Virus record (IMG/VR): IMGVR_UViG_3300010150_000076
Location: 1-33,291 of that record
DNA length: 33,291 nucleotides
DNA from: a virus
Direction: 5' to 3' (one strand)
Below are positions 13,825 through 21,740 of the stretch, in pieces (position 1 is the first letter of the stretch; every line of letters starts with the position of its first letter). The notes beneath the pieces are model-generated. The model was not told where the DNA came from, made no database searches, and worked only from the letters and a program-made list of their open reading frames with translations. The translations under genes were made by a program, and so were the position numbers.

Positions 13825-15681
13825 TTAGATTAGATCACACCCTGATGGGCCGCAAGCAATCTCGCCTGCAAGATCAGTATCGTCCTGCGTCTCGATGATG
13901 TTACGGACGTCTACTTCTGTAAGGTGCTTGAGCATTTCCTCATACTCTTCCTTTGTGCTGTCGGTAAAGGGAGCTTGGATGTAGCTGCCCCCGTCGTGAG
14001 GGAGCACTGATAGGCCGTTGTAGTGTGCGCGGTTTGCCCACATCCAGTCGCGAACCTCATCCCACTCGTGTTCCTTAATGTTAATTGTAGCAGAAACATT
14101 ATGTGTGTTCTGGCCGCTTCTGTGGCCGCCTCTGACCCACTCAACACTGACGCGCTTAACTCTCTCTAGGAGCTCAAGAGCGGTCTCAGAGCGTAGAATA
14201 GCGCCCTCTGGTGCCTTCTGCGGAGCTGAGATAACAGCGGTGTCGTGTGGTCGGAAGTACTCGTCCTCAACCAACTCTGGGTGGTACTCTGAGAGGTAAG
14301 AGTAGATTGCTTCGTTCTTGCCAACGCGGATACGACGAATGTAGTAATCGTTGTGCCAAGCGTGGATACCGGAAGAGGTACCTAGAGTTAGTGAAGTAGT
14401 TCCTGCAGGCTTGACGCAGGTAGTACGGGCAGCTGGTCTAATTCCTAGAAGGTCTGCAACGCGAGCGTTCTCTTCCTTGACTACAGCAGCGCCTGCTGCC
14501 ATATCGAGATCGAGGATGCGACCTGAAGCAATACCGGTCATAGAAACGCCTACAAGTGCATCCTTTTCGGTGTGACGCTGCCATACTGGACGGAGGTAAT
14601 GGAAGTCGGTGTATGAAGCCTGCAGTGTGCCGATAAAGGTTGCTGCACGGACACGAGCCTCGTAGTCTTCCTGTGATTCCACATCACTTACGTTGATCTC
14701 TGTAAGGTTGCAGAACTGGTAAGGTCGGAGTGCGATCTCGCAGCAAGGGTTGGTTCCCCAGTCCTTGTCGTTTGAAAGATAAATACCGGGCTCACCTGCA
14801 CCAGAAGCACGGATACGCTCCCAGAGGTCTGCAAAGTACTCCTCAGTGATTCGGTGACGGAGTAGAGTTGCGGAGTTGTTTGCACGACCACGTTGTGGGT
14901 TGGTCTCCCACCAGTTGCCGCTCTTGCAGGAAATCATTTCCTCGTCGTCTGCGGAGAAGAGCGAGATTAGTGCTGCGCGACGGATACCACCAGCTAGGAC
15001 AGCATCAGCAATGTGGCACATAATATCGTGCGCCTCAAGTGGGCTTAGCTTGTCGCCATCTTGCTTGTTAGCAAGGATACCCTCAACCTTTACAAGGCAC
15101 TCCTTGAGTGGCTGTGGGCCGGGAGCCTTACCGCCAGAAGTAACGAGACGAGCACCCTTTGGACGAATGTCGGAGAAGTCAAAACGGATCTTTGATGTGC
15201 CACGGGTGTATGAGTAGAGTAGAGCCTTTACAGCATCAGCCCAGCCCTCGATGCTATCAGCAACTAGGAAGCGACGGGTGCGATTTGTGCGTGGCTTTGA
15301 AATCTCTGGAAGCTTCTCAACGTGGTGACGTTGAACAGAGAAGCCGACGCCGGTTCCACCAAGGAGAAGGAACATAGCTTCTGAAAAAGAACGTAGGTCA
15401 TCAATTGGCATATAGGCGCAATTGTAAATACGGTTTGGCGCAACTTCGATAGGCTTGCCACCGAACTGCATTGAACGCATTGAAGGCAGCACCTTGCGTG
15501 CGTGAACAAATTGATAGGCTGCCTCAATCTCTTCTGCGAGTTGTGGGTGCTTCTTAATGTGCATAGCCTTATTGCGGTCGACAATCTCAGAGAAGGTCTC
15601 GCGACGTACCTTGTCGGCATCGTAACGAGCATACTTCATATGGACTGTAATATCTGAAAGGATCTTTGATGCGATTTCCAT
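13825..15681 (-). CDS. nrdJ: Class II (B12-dependent) ribonucleotide reductase (618 aa)
   Basis: Adenosylcobalamin-dependent reductase making deoxyribonucleotides without oxygen and without a second subunit, consistent with no nrdB nearby. Recognised by NCAYMPID near residue 87, the catalytic NPCCEI...FCNLTEIN block near residue 312, the MTGIASG and CVKPAGTTSL motifs in the barrel, and the C-terminal cysteine pair C610/C615 (CGPSGC) that recharges the active site. Its size fits monomeric RTPR-type enzymes. The start overlaps the helicase stop as TAATG. It supplies dNTPs for the replisome, with ThyX and the deaminase. Confidence 0.95.
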   Translation of the reverse strand: MEIASKILSDITVHMKYARYDADKVRRETFSEIVDRNKAMHIKKHPQLAEEIEAAYQFVHARKVLPSMRSMQFGGKPIEVAPNRIYNCAYMPIDDLRSFSEAMFLLLGGTGVGFSVQRHHVEKLPEISKPRTNRTRRFLVADSIEGWADAVKALLYSYTRGTSKIRFDFSDIRPKGARLVTSGGKAPGPQPLKECLVKVEGILANKQDGDKLSPLEAHDIMCHIADAVLAGGIRRAALISLFSADDEEMISCKSGNWWETNPQRGRANNSATLLRHRITEEYFADLWERIRASGAGEPGIYLSNDKDWGTNPCCEIALRPYQFCNLTEINVSDVESQEDYEARVRAATFIGTLQASYTDFHYLRPVWQRHTEKDALVGVSMTGIASGRILDLDMAAGAAVVKEENARVADLLGIRPAARTTCVKPAGTTSLTLGTSSGIHAWHNDYYIRRIRVGKNEAIYSYLSEYHPELVEDEYFRPHDTAVISAPQKAPEGAILRSETALELLERVKRVSVEWVRGGHRSGQNTHNVSATINIKEHEWDEVRDWMWANRAHYNGLSVLPHDGGSYIQAPFTDSTKEEYEEMLKHLTEVDVRNIIETQDDTDLAGEIACGPSGCDLI

Positions 15682-17078
15682 TACTTTTCTCCGTTGGTGA
15701 TTTTATCTTTCTTCTGCTGTCTGAATTGCTTATACTTCTCTTTGAGAATATCTGACTGTGTAGTCGCTGTTAGATTGCTCATAACTTGACCACTACTATT
15801 AATTGACTGCATCGTCTTCACGTTGATAAAGACATTAGCAGTTCTCATTTCTATCGGGAACACCAGACCGTCAGGACCAAATCTATTCTTTGCTACAAAA
15901 ATTCTACCAGCGTCACTTTGCTTATCTTCGATAGTTCGTGATACGGTAAAAATGAAGTCTGCAACGAAACACTTGGAGAAAGCCTCCGAGATTGATTCCA
16001 TTGTAATAACTTCTGCATTTAGCCCTGACCTATTTGTCTGTGATGCGGTCCAAACTGGACACTTAAATTGCTGTGCGAGTGAGCGCAGACCTTCATAAAT
16101 AGACTCCAACTCCACTCTTTTTTCTCTATTTTTGTTAACTGGCTTCAAAAGATCGCCATAGTCGACAATAACCATATCAGGTTTTACATCGCGTGCAATC
16201 AAACGTTCCATATGGTTACGCAGCGTCTCTACAGATGCAGTCTTTGTCGGGTACTCCTTAACGATAAGAGTCCCATCGATTCCCTCGACAGTCTCCTTAA
16301 TTAGGTCCTTGTACTGGAACAAATCGCTAAGATTGACGCCGCTAATGCAACTGTCATATCTCTGAGCGACAACAGTATCTGCTAGCTCCAGAGTGTAATG
16401 GACAACTGTCTTGCCGGCCTTAACTGCCGTAGCTCCGAGATGAGCGAGGACCATAGACTTGCCAGCGCCTGTAGGCGCGACTACAACGCCAAGCTCACTA
16501 GAACCAAGGCCGCCGCCTGTGATGCGGTCAATCTCAGACCAGTTTGTAGTGACTGGATCACGAGTCTTGAGTTCGTAGCGCTTCTCAAAGTCTGCAAGGT
16601 AATCATACCCAAAATCGTTTGAAGCGCCGAGCTTGATAGCATCAGAGATCAAAGTTGTGATTTCATCAAAAGAAGATTCATTGATGAGTCTAGCCGACTT
16701 GATCATTACTTCCTTAAGCTTCTGCTTGCGACAAAAGTCAAGAGAAGTATCTTTGATGAACTCAGAGTTTTCAATGTCTGATGTCGCCATAATGCGAGCA
16801 GTATAATCAATAACCTGCTTCTTTGTAGCGTCGTTAGCATCGCCCAAGCCTGACTTGATGATGCTAACCATCACCTTGTAGTTTGGATGAATCTTGTACT
16901 TCTCACGGTAGTTGCGAATAAGATTCACAAATACACGTAGGTACTTAAGTTCTAGAAAGTTCTCATCAAGAACTTCAAAGATTCTGTCTGCGAACGGCCT
17001 ATCGTTCAGGATCAGATGGCAAAGATCTTCTTGGAAGTTCTTGCCGTACTTCGAGAATGAAGCGGTTTGTTTAATCAT
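15681..17078 (-). CDS. DnaB/gp41-like replicative DNA helicase (465 aa)
   Basis: RecA-fold hexameric helicase that unwinds the replication fork. The Walker A motif is A201-P-T-G-A-G-K207-S208 and Walker B ends at D307 (MVIVDYGD). Upstream of Walker A is the family motif RITGGGLGSSELGVVV, and further on WTASQTNRSGL provides the sensor region. The N-terminal 150 residues are helical, as in T4 gp41. Length is close to gp41 (475). A promoter lies right upstream. No primase gene is seen in the window. Confidence 0.93.
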   Translation of the reverse strand: MIKQTASFSKYGKNFQEDLCHLILNDRPFADRIFEVLDENFLELKYLRVFVNLIRNYREKYKIHPNYKVMVSIIKSGLGDANDATKKQVIDYTARIMATSDIENSEFIKDTSLDFCRKQKLKEVMIKSARLINESSFDEITTLISDAIKLGASNDFGYDYLADFEKRYELKTRDPVTTNWSEIDRITGGGLGSSELGVVVAPTGAGKSMVLAHLGATAVKAGKTVVHYTLELADTVVAQRYDSCISGVNLSDLFQYKDLIKETVEGIDGTLIVKEYPTKTASVETLRNHMERLIARDVKPDMVIVDYGDLLKPVNKNREKRVELESIYEGLRSLAQQFKCPVWTASQTNRSGLNAEVITMESISEAFSKCFVADFIFTVSRTIEDKQSDAGRIFVAKNRFGPDGLVFPIEMRTANVFINVKTMQSINSSGQVMSNLTATTQSDILKEKYKQFRQQKKDKITNGEK

Positions 17079-17097
17079 ACTGTTACCTCGGATTTTT

Positions 17098-17126
17098 ATT
17101 TTAGCTCAAGCGGGGCTCTACGTCAA
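17098..17126 (-). promoter_or_regulatory. Sigma70-type promoter for the helicase and nrdJ
   Basis: TTGACG (17126-17121), 17 bases, TAAAAT (17103-17098) on the minus strand. The -35 box contains the TGA stop of the upstream nuclease gene. About 19 bases separate the -10 box from the helicase start codon. Confidence 0.75.
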
Positions 17127-18097
17127 GCACTTTTATTGTGCTCTACCATTCTCTTGAGCATACCTGACAAACCGGACCAGTCAAAATCAGCAAATCCGTT
17201 GGTCATAGAAATCTTTTTCAATTCTGTAAGATTTAGAGAGTAGTCGAAGTTCTCGATGGCATAGTCGATCTTAGCCTTCCCATTCACTGAGATGCTAGGA
17301 GGGTTGAGGTTCATAACGCGGTAGTTGTCCTGAACAAGCTGCATATTCTCCAAGACGTCACGGTAGAACTTAACACCACCAAGCTTTTCTTGGCAATAAG
17401 CTTCTAGGTGATCGTGGCCGTATGCAACGCTGTCCGCCATAAAAGGCAAGCGCTTTGCGATGGTCTTGAGGCCAGCGCGTGGAACACCAACAAGGTTGTC
17501 TGACTTGTCGCCGGCAATAGCGCGGGCGAGGGCAAAGTTCTCTGGCGTGATGTCGTACTCCTCTCGTACACTAACACGGGTCAAGATCTTCTTCTGGATT
17601 GGGCGGAGGAGGATTGTCTCGTCGTCTAGAAGCTGGATAAAGTCCTTGTCCGAAGAAACGATAACCTTCTGATCGCCACGGTAATGTGAGTGATTTACAA
17701 TGTGAGAAATAACGTCATCGGCCTCAACACCGGGCAACATAAGCTGAAGTACTGGAGTGTTGTTAAGGAGCTCCATAAGCAATGATTGCTGCCAGACTTG
17801 GTTCTCCCGCTCTGACTGCTTGTCCATTCCGTCAATCTCGTAGTTCTTCTTGATAGGCTTGCGGCCTTCCTTGTACTCCTTAATGACCTCACGACGGCGT
17901 AGGGAGCCTCCGGGGCCGTCCCAACAAACAATTGCAGTAGTTGCCTTGGTCTCTCGGATAACCTTCCTCAGAGAGCCCAATGTGCCCACGAGGCCGCCTA
18001 CCGGATTTCCGTTTGTTGAAATCTTGGGGTTGATAATGTAATTCCGTAGGAACATATTAAGTCCATCAATCACTACGATCCTGCTCTGCTCGCTCAT
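17123..18097 (-). CDS. FEN-like 5'-3' exonuclease / RNase H (324 aa)
   Basis: Structure-specific 5' nuclease that removes RNA primers, as T4 rnh does. The acidic metal sites are D11 (VVIDGLNMF), E125-A-D127-D128 (VEADDVISH), D150/D152 (SSDKDF) and GDKSDN (196-201), which also begins the helix-hairpin-helix (NLVGVPRAGLKTI). Length is near T4 rnh (305). The start overlaps the deaminase stop by ATGA. The gene ends inside the promoter for the helicase. Confidence 0.93.
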   Translation of the reverse strand: MSEQSRIVVIDGLNMFLRNYIINPKISTNGNPVGGLVGTLGSLRKVIRETKATTAIVCWDGPGGSLRRREVIKEYKEGRKPIKKNYEIDGMDKQSERENQVWQQSLLMELLNNTPVLQLMLPGVEADDVISHIVNHSHYRGDQKVIVSSDKDFIQLLDDETILLRPIQKKILTRVSVREEYDITPENFALARAIAGDKSDNLVGVPRAGLKTIAKRLPFMADSVAYGHDHLEAYCQEKLGGVKFYRDVLENMQLVQDNYRVMNLNPPSISVNGKAKIDYAIENFDYSLNLTELKKISMTNGFADFDWSGLSGMLKRMVEHNKSA

Positions 18098-18525
18098 TCT
18101 TCTTGCTCCTTGTAAAAGTAATCTTCATTTTCGTGCTTAAGGTTGATTGTCTCATATTCACCGTCATCGACTGTGTAGACGACCTTCTTGATGCCGACGT
18201 GCCTCATTACGGCTACGCACATTGGGCAGGGCTTAGAGAGTCGGTGGTGACCCTGACGTCCAATACGTGCAACGTAGATGACTGCATTCTTCGTGACCGA
18301 CTTGTCAACGCCTAGTACTGCCCCAAGCTCTGCGTGGTGAGTAGCGTGGCCACATCCGTGATCACGGAATCTGGACGCCCAGTTGACGAAACGCAGATTA
18401 TTGCAAGCTGTGCTGACAACACTGCCACCCTTCACAAGGACTGCGCCGTGACGGTAATCGCGGTTGCCGCTACCCTCTGCAATGCGGGCCGCGATCTTCA
18501 AAAATCTTTCGCTTCGCTTAGACAC
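18094..18525 (-). CDS. Deoxycytidylate/cytidine deaminase-family protein (143 aa)
   Basis: Zinc-dependent deaminase likely converting dCMP to dUMP, the substrate of ThyX. The HAE motif (H64-A-E66) and PCPMC (C100, C103) provide the zinc ligands and catalytic Glu. The GTG at 18525 is chosen as start (GGGAGG six bases upstream) over the adjacent TTG at 18528. An extended -10 promoter precedes it. A tRNA- or base-modifying deaminase cannot be fully excluded, but the dNTP gene neighbourhood favours dCMP. Confidence 0.85.
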   Translation of the reverse strand: MSKRSERFLKIAARIAEGSGNRDYRHGAVLVKGGSVVSTACNNLRFVNWASRFRDHGCGHATHHAELGAVLGVDKSVTKNAVIYVARIGRQGHHRLSKPCPMCVAVMRHVGIKKVVYTVDDGEYETINLKHENEDYFYKEQEE

Positions 18526-18546
18526 CAAAGCCCTCCCTACGCTTAG

Positions 18547-18555
18547 ATTATAGCA
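18547..18555 (-). promoter_or_regulatory. Extended -10 promoter for the deaminase gene
   Basis: TGCTATAAT on the minus strand is an exact extended -10 element (TGnTATAAT). No matching -35 box stands at 16-18 bases. Two TTGACA boxes lie further upstream at 18585-18601 but are too far away for this -10. Confidence 0.65.
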
Positions 18556-18597
18556 TAGAGAGGGCAGTGGGGTAATTGTTTAAATGTCAAGTAACTG

Positions 18598-19731
18598 TCA
18601 AGCGTCTCCTGACGTGCCATCGACATCAAAGAATGATGCTGCATCACCTTCAGCATTCTGGAACTTAACGATAACTTCCTGATCCATAATCTCTAGAACA
18701 CGCGCTCGGAACTTCTCATCCTTGAGCTTATCTTCCCAGTGAGCGGACTGGAACTTCTCTTCTGTGCCATCTTCGTACTGCAGTGCAAACCAAGCACCCT
18801 TCTGAACCAACTGGCTTGAGCCCTTGATCGCGTTTAGCCAGCTTTCTTCATCAAGAATCTTAGCTTCGCCGCCAGCCCAAATGATCTTGTAAGTACATTC
18901 GCGATGGAGCGAGCCAAAGCGTGACTTCTTGATCTTAGCCTTAACCTCAGAGCCGACTTGGAAACCGCGCTCATCAAGAATAAAGCTTGCCTTTGACTTA
19001 CGACCAGTGAGCCAAATCCGAAGACTGTATGCGTAAGCCGCTGCCTTGCCACCGGGAGTGAAGTAAGGATTAGTCAATGCTTCTGCAATGTTGCTTGTGA
19101 TGTTAGTCTTAAGCTGGTTGATGATTAGAAGAGTTGAATTTGTGTTTGCAATTGGAATTGTTAGCTTGGAGAATGCCTTTGATAGAATACGTGGCTTGAC
19201 AGCCATAGTACGCTGGGGATTAAAGTCAGTCTCTAGATCACTCTCGCAAGGGGTATTAGCAAGAGAATCCCAAACAAACAACATACGGTTGGAGTTTGAG
19301 CCAAGGAGCTCTTCGATAGTCTCTAGTACCATCTCAGTTGAGGTAGCCTGAACGTAGAGCATCTTACTGAGGTCGCACCCTGAAGCTTCGAGGAAGCCGG
19401 GATCAACTGCAGACTCCGAGTCAAAATAAATAACATCGATTCCCATCTTCTGGGCGTTGGCTGCTGTCTGGACTGCCATATAGGACTTGCCAGTTCCTTC
19501 GAGACCGGCGATTTCGCAGATCTTACCGACCGGGAGGCCAGCCAACCTTCCTCGGCAAATGATAGAATCCAGCCAGCGTGAGCCTGTGGGGATCCAGTCA
19601 GTTACTTCTGTAGGGTTGTTTTCCTTAAGGTTATGAGCCACTTCTTGGCCGGCCTTCTTGTTAACCAATGCGCGCATATCGGCAATGGAAAGACGACCAG
19701 CCTTAACTACTGCCTTCTTACTCTTCGGCAT
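18598..19731 (-). CDS. RecA/UvsX-like recombinase (377 aa)
   Basis: Strand-exchange ATPase that coats single-stranded DNA and drives recombination-dependent replication. ATG 19731 follows AGGAG; the longer frame to 19764 has no ribosome site. Walker A is G76-L-E-G-T-G-K82-S83, more like RecA/RadA than T4 UvsX. The FDSESAVDP segment carries the catalytic Glu, Walker B is LFVWD155, and IINQLKTNI is the conserved loop L2 region. The C-terminal half shows the expected beta strands. Confidence 0.93.
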   Translation of the reverse strand: MPKSKKAVVKAGRLSIADMRALVNKKAGQEVAHNLKENNPTEVTDWIPTGSRWLDSIICRGRLAGLPVGKICEIAGLEGTGKSYMAVQTAANAQKMGIDVIYFDSESAVDPGFLEASGCDLSKMLYVQATSTEMVLETIEELLGSNSNRMLFVWDSLANTPCESDLETDFNPQRTMAVKPRILSKAFSKLTIPIANTNSTLLIINQLKTNITSNIAEALTNPYFTPGGKAAAYAYSLRIWLTGRKSKASFILDERGFQVGSEVKAKIKKSRFGSLHRECTYKIIWAGGEAKILDEESWLNAIKGSSQLVQKGAWFALQYEDGTEEKFQSAHWEDKLKDEKFRARVLEIMDQEVIVKFQNAEGDAASFFDVDGTSGDA

Positions 19732-19735
19732 ATAT

Positions 19736-19981
19736 CTACTCCTGTGAAATAACCAAGTAAGCATTTCTAAATCTTTTTTTGCTTACTTGGTACGAATTAT
19801 TCTCCGTCCCGAAGTATAGGCAGCCAGTGTAATAACAGCCATATACCTCTTTTTCACGTTCAGTAGAGTTGTCGCAAATCGCTTGAAGCAATGATAGGAC
19901 CAAAATGACCAAGACTGCAACGATTACAATAACGTTGATTGTCGATTCATTGTTCAAGAAGTTCTCGATGGATTCAATCAT
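19736..19981 (-). CDS. Small membrane protein (81 aa)
   Basis: ATG 19981 is preceded by GGGGGAAAG. After a short polar stretch with an acidic start (MIESIENFLNNES) comes one strongly hydrophobic segment (INVIVIVAVLVILVLSLLQ) and a charged tail with two Cys-containing strands (CYYTGCLYF). Probably a single-pass membrane protein. It lies between SSB and RecA, perhaps for membrane anchoring or unrelated. Function unknown. Confidence 0.7.
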   Translation of the reverse strand: MIESIENFLNNESTINVIVIVAVLVILVLSLLQAICDNSTEREKEVYGCYYTGCLYFGTENNSYQVSKKRFRNAYLVISQE

Positions 19982-20004
19982 CTTTCCCCCTGCCAAACGT
20001 AAAT

Positions 20005-20052
20005 AGTCTTGCGGCTGCGGAAAAACCGCAAGACTGTGGTAAAAACCGCAGC
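20005..20052 (-). other. Overlapping hairpins between ssb and the membrane-protein gene
   Basis: AGTCTTGCGG (20005-20014) pairs perfectly with CCGCAAGACT (20026-20035), 10 bp with an 11-base loop. A second stem pairs 20014-20020 (GCTGCGG) with 20046-20052 (CCGCAGC). Six of the seven bases of one strand of the second stem lie inside the loop of the first, so the two could form a pseudoknot or alternate. The flanks lack a clear U-tract. Confidence 0.6.
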
Positions 20053-20059
20053 GTCAGAA

Positions 20060-20839
20060 TTATGAATTCATTAGCTGCTTGTATGCTGCCTCGATGTCAT
20101 CCATCGGCGCTGCGGTCTTGTTATAGTGTACTTCCTCGGTACCCTCGCCGCCAGATGCAAGGACCTGATCGAGGATGTTTTGTGCTTCCTGCGGGCTAAT
20201 CCGTGTGAATAGCTTGTCGATGTTAGGAATGTTGTTGAGTAGGTCAGCACAGCGATCTGCGCCGCCAACTGCATCATTGCAGAGGATGCTGGTGCGGCGG
20301 CGTGGGCTGATGTTGGTCTCTGGGAAACGCTTGCCTGCAACCTTGCCGTAGGTGATTGTGAGGTCGGTGCCCTCATCAACGTCGGTAATATCGCCGTACT
20401 CTGGGTTAAGGACAAGCTGAAGGAGCTTCTTGTAAGCTGTGACGCCGTAACCCCAAGCACGAACACCCTCGTCTTCCTCGCCACGAACGAGAACTGGGGA
20501 GAAGTACCGCTGCTTGACGAACATATCCTTCGCCTGACGCTTCATCTCATCGTTGTTTGCTGCAACTGCGTCACGCCATAGTGAGGACGCGAACTCGCAG
20601 ATTGGGCACTCGTCATCGAAGTTGCGCTTAGGGCAGAGAACAGTCTTGCGCTTGCCATCAACCTCAAGGTAGTGGAAGTGTAGCTCCTTGAAGGGGTCGC
20701 CGTCTTCTGGGCAGACAATACGAATGTCCTGATCGCCATCAACTGGCTTCCAAAAAGCGCTCTTGCGATCATTGTTGTTGTTCTTGTCATTGTCGAGTAG
20801 CGCCTGCTTGGCGCGCATTGCTTCTAGATTAATAGCCAT
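20060..20839 (-). CDS. gp32-like single-stranded DNA-binding protein (259 aa)
   Basis: Coats ssDNA and organises the replisome. A zinc site is visible as H56-x12-C69-x8-C78-x2-C81, nearly identical to the T4 gp32 pattern H-x12-C-x9-C-x2-C. The basic N-terminus (residues 9-31) and the acidic C-terminal end also match the family. ATG 20839 follows AAGGAGG. Length is a little shorter than T4 gp32 (301). The gene is bracketed by a hairpin on both sides, so it may be expressed to a higher level than its neighbours. Confidence 0.92.
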   Translation of the reverse strand: MAINLEAMRAKQALLDNDKNNNNDRKSAFWKPVDGDQDIRIVCPEDGDPFKELHFHYLEVDGKRKTVLCPKRNFDDECPICEFASSLWRDAVAANNDEMKRQAKDMFVKQRYFSPVLVRGEEDEGVRAWGYGVTAYKKLLQLVLNPEYGDITDVDEGTDLTITYGKVAGKRFPETNISPRRRTSILCNDAVGGADRCADLLNNIPNIDKLFTRISPQEAQNILDQVLASGGEGTEEVHYNKTAAPMDDIEAAYKQLMNS

Positions 20840-20903
20840 AATGGCCTCCTTGTGGTAATTGTGGACCCTGTTTTTGTCCTAAAGTGAATAGGAAGATTTA
20901 TTC
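20840..20903 (-). promoter_or_regulatory. 64-base leader of ssb with a 6-bp hairpin
   Basis: On the minus strand TAGGAA, loop TAAATC and TTCCTA form a perfect 6-bp stem right after the upstream stop codon. This is followed by a short A-rich stretch and AAGGAGG. No convincing promoter boxes are seen. It may be an mRNA processing or translational control element of ssb, which in T4 is autoregulated through a leader RNA; that parallel is inference. Confidence 0.3.
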
Positions 20904-21740
20904 CTACCCCTGTCTGTTTTGAATAAAAGATGTATGCTTTACAACATACGCGAAATCCCTATCGTAATTGGTAGGGAAGATTCCAAAGGACAAGCTATGA
21001 TCATCGGCCAATCTTGTTTTAAGTTCCTCTCGGATCTTCTGTAGAAGATTGCCTGATTGTCGTAACCTCTCCTCACTGACAGCATAAATATAGCACGATT
21101 CTCGGGCCGGGTCAAGCTTAAAAAACATCTGCTCTTCGCCTGTCTCAATATCCTTGCTTCCAACAGCAGTAATTCGACAGGCATCTTGTGGGTCTTCTAG
21201 GGATCCCATAATTGGAGAGTTGTTTTTATAAATATTAAGGGTATGGATGGTTGAACCAATGATCTGATTGATCTGGTCCCAATAGCCGATAACTGGCAGC
21301 TCGCCGATAATGTTCTCGATACTGTTGTTATCGAACAAATAAATTCTTTCAAAATGTCCCGAACGGGTGTACTGTTGTAGGACGTGGTATACAACCTTCT
21401 CGTGTTTCTGCCTAGTGGCATTCAACATAGTGGTATCTGGTTGGATGTATACAATGGATACTTCTCGGTCCCCAAGTGCTTGCCGCAACTGTAGGGACAA
21501 GACCGACGTGTAGGATGCCCCACACACAAAAATCACTACTTCTTCATCGTCCATTTTCTCTACGAAGGATGAAAAATTTGGCGACGACTCTTCATACTGC
21601 TCAGGCCCCTTCTGTTTTTTAATCCTAAGCGTCTCCTTGCCGTGTTGTAGGTGGTCTACATAGAAAACCGTATATTGACTATAGTCTTCAAACCACTTCG
21701 CTACACGGCTTCCTACGCCGCCGAGACCGATGATATTCAT
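20904..21740 (-). CDS. Tubulin/Rossmann-like protein (278 aa), conserved phage unknown
   Basis: The N-terminus MNIIGLGGVGSRVA is a glycine-rich nucleotide-binding loop after a strand. Residues 68-86 (VVIFVCGASYTSVLSLQLR) have the layout of a second phosphate-binding loop, as in FtsZ/tubulin proteins, but the strict GGGTGTG motif is missing. Relatives with this pattern (QEYARSGxFERIYLxDN-like segment, here QQYTRSGHFERIYLFDN) are known to me from marine phages as unknowns. It overlaps the polymerase stop by ATGA. A cytoskeletal or nucleotide-sensing role is a hypothesis. Confidence 0.6.
   Translation of the reverse strand: MNIIGLGGVGSRVAKWFEDYSQYTVFYVDHLQHGKETLRIKKQKGPEQYEESSPNFSSFVEKMDDEEVVIFVCGASYTSVLSLQLRQALGDREVSIVYIQPDTTMLNATRQKHEKVVYHVLQQYTRSGHFERIYLFDNNSIENIIGELPVIGYWDQINQIIGSTIHTLNIYKNNSPIMGSLEDPQDACRITAVGSKDIETGEEQMFFKLDPARESCYIYAVSEERLRQSGNLLQKIREELKTRLADDHSLSFGIFPTNYDRDFAYVVKHTSFIQNRQG

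Noticed and set aside
18585-18601. Two tandem TTGACA boxes after recA as promoter -35 elements.
   Set aside because: Neither has an acceptable -10 box at 16-18 bases; the extended -10 promoter at 18547-18555 is the better candidate.
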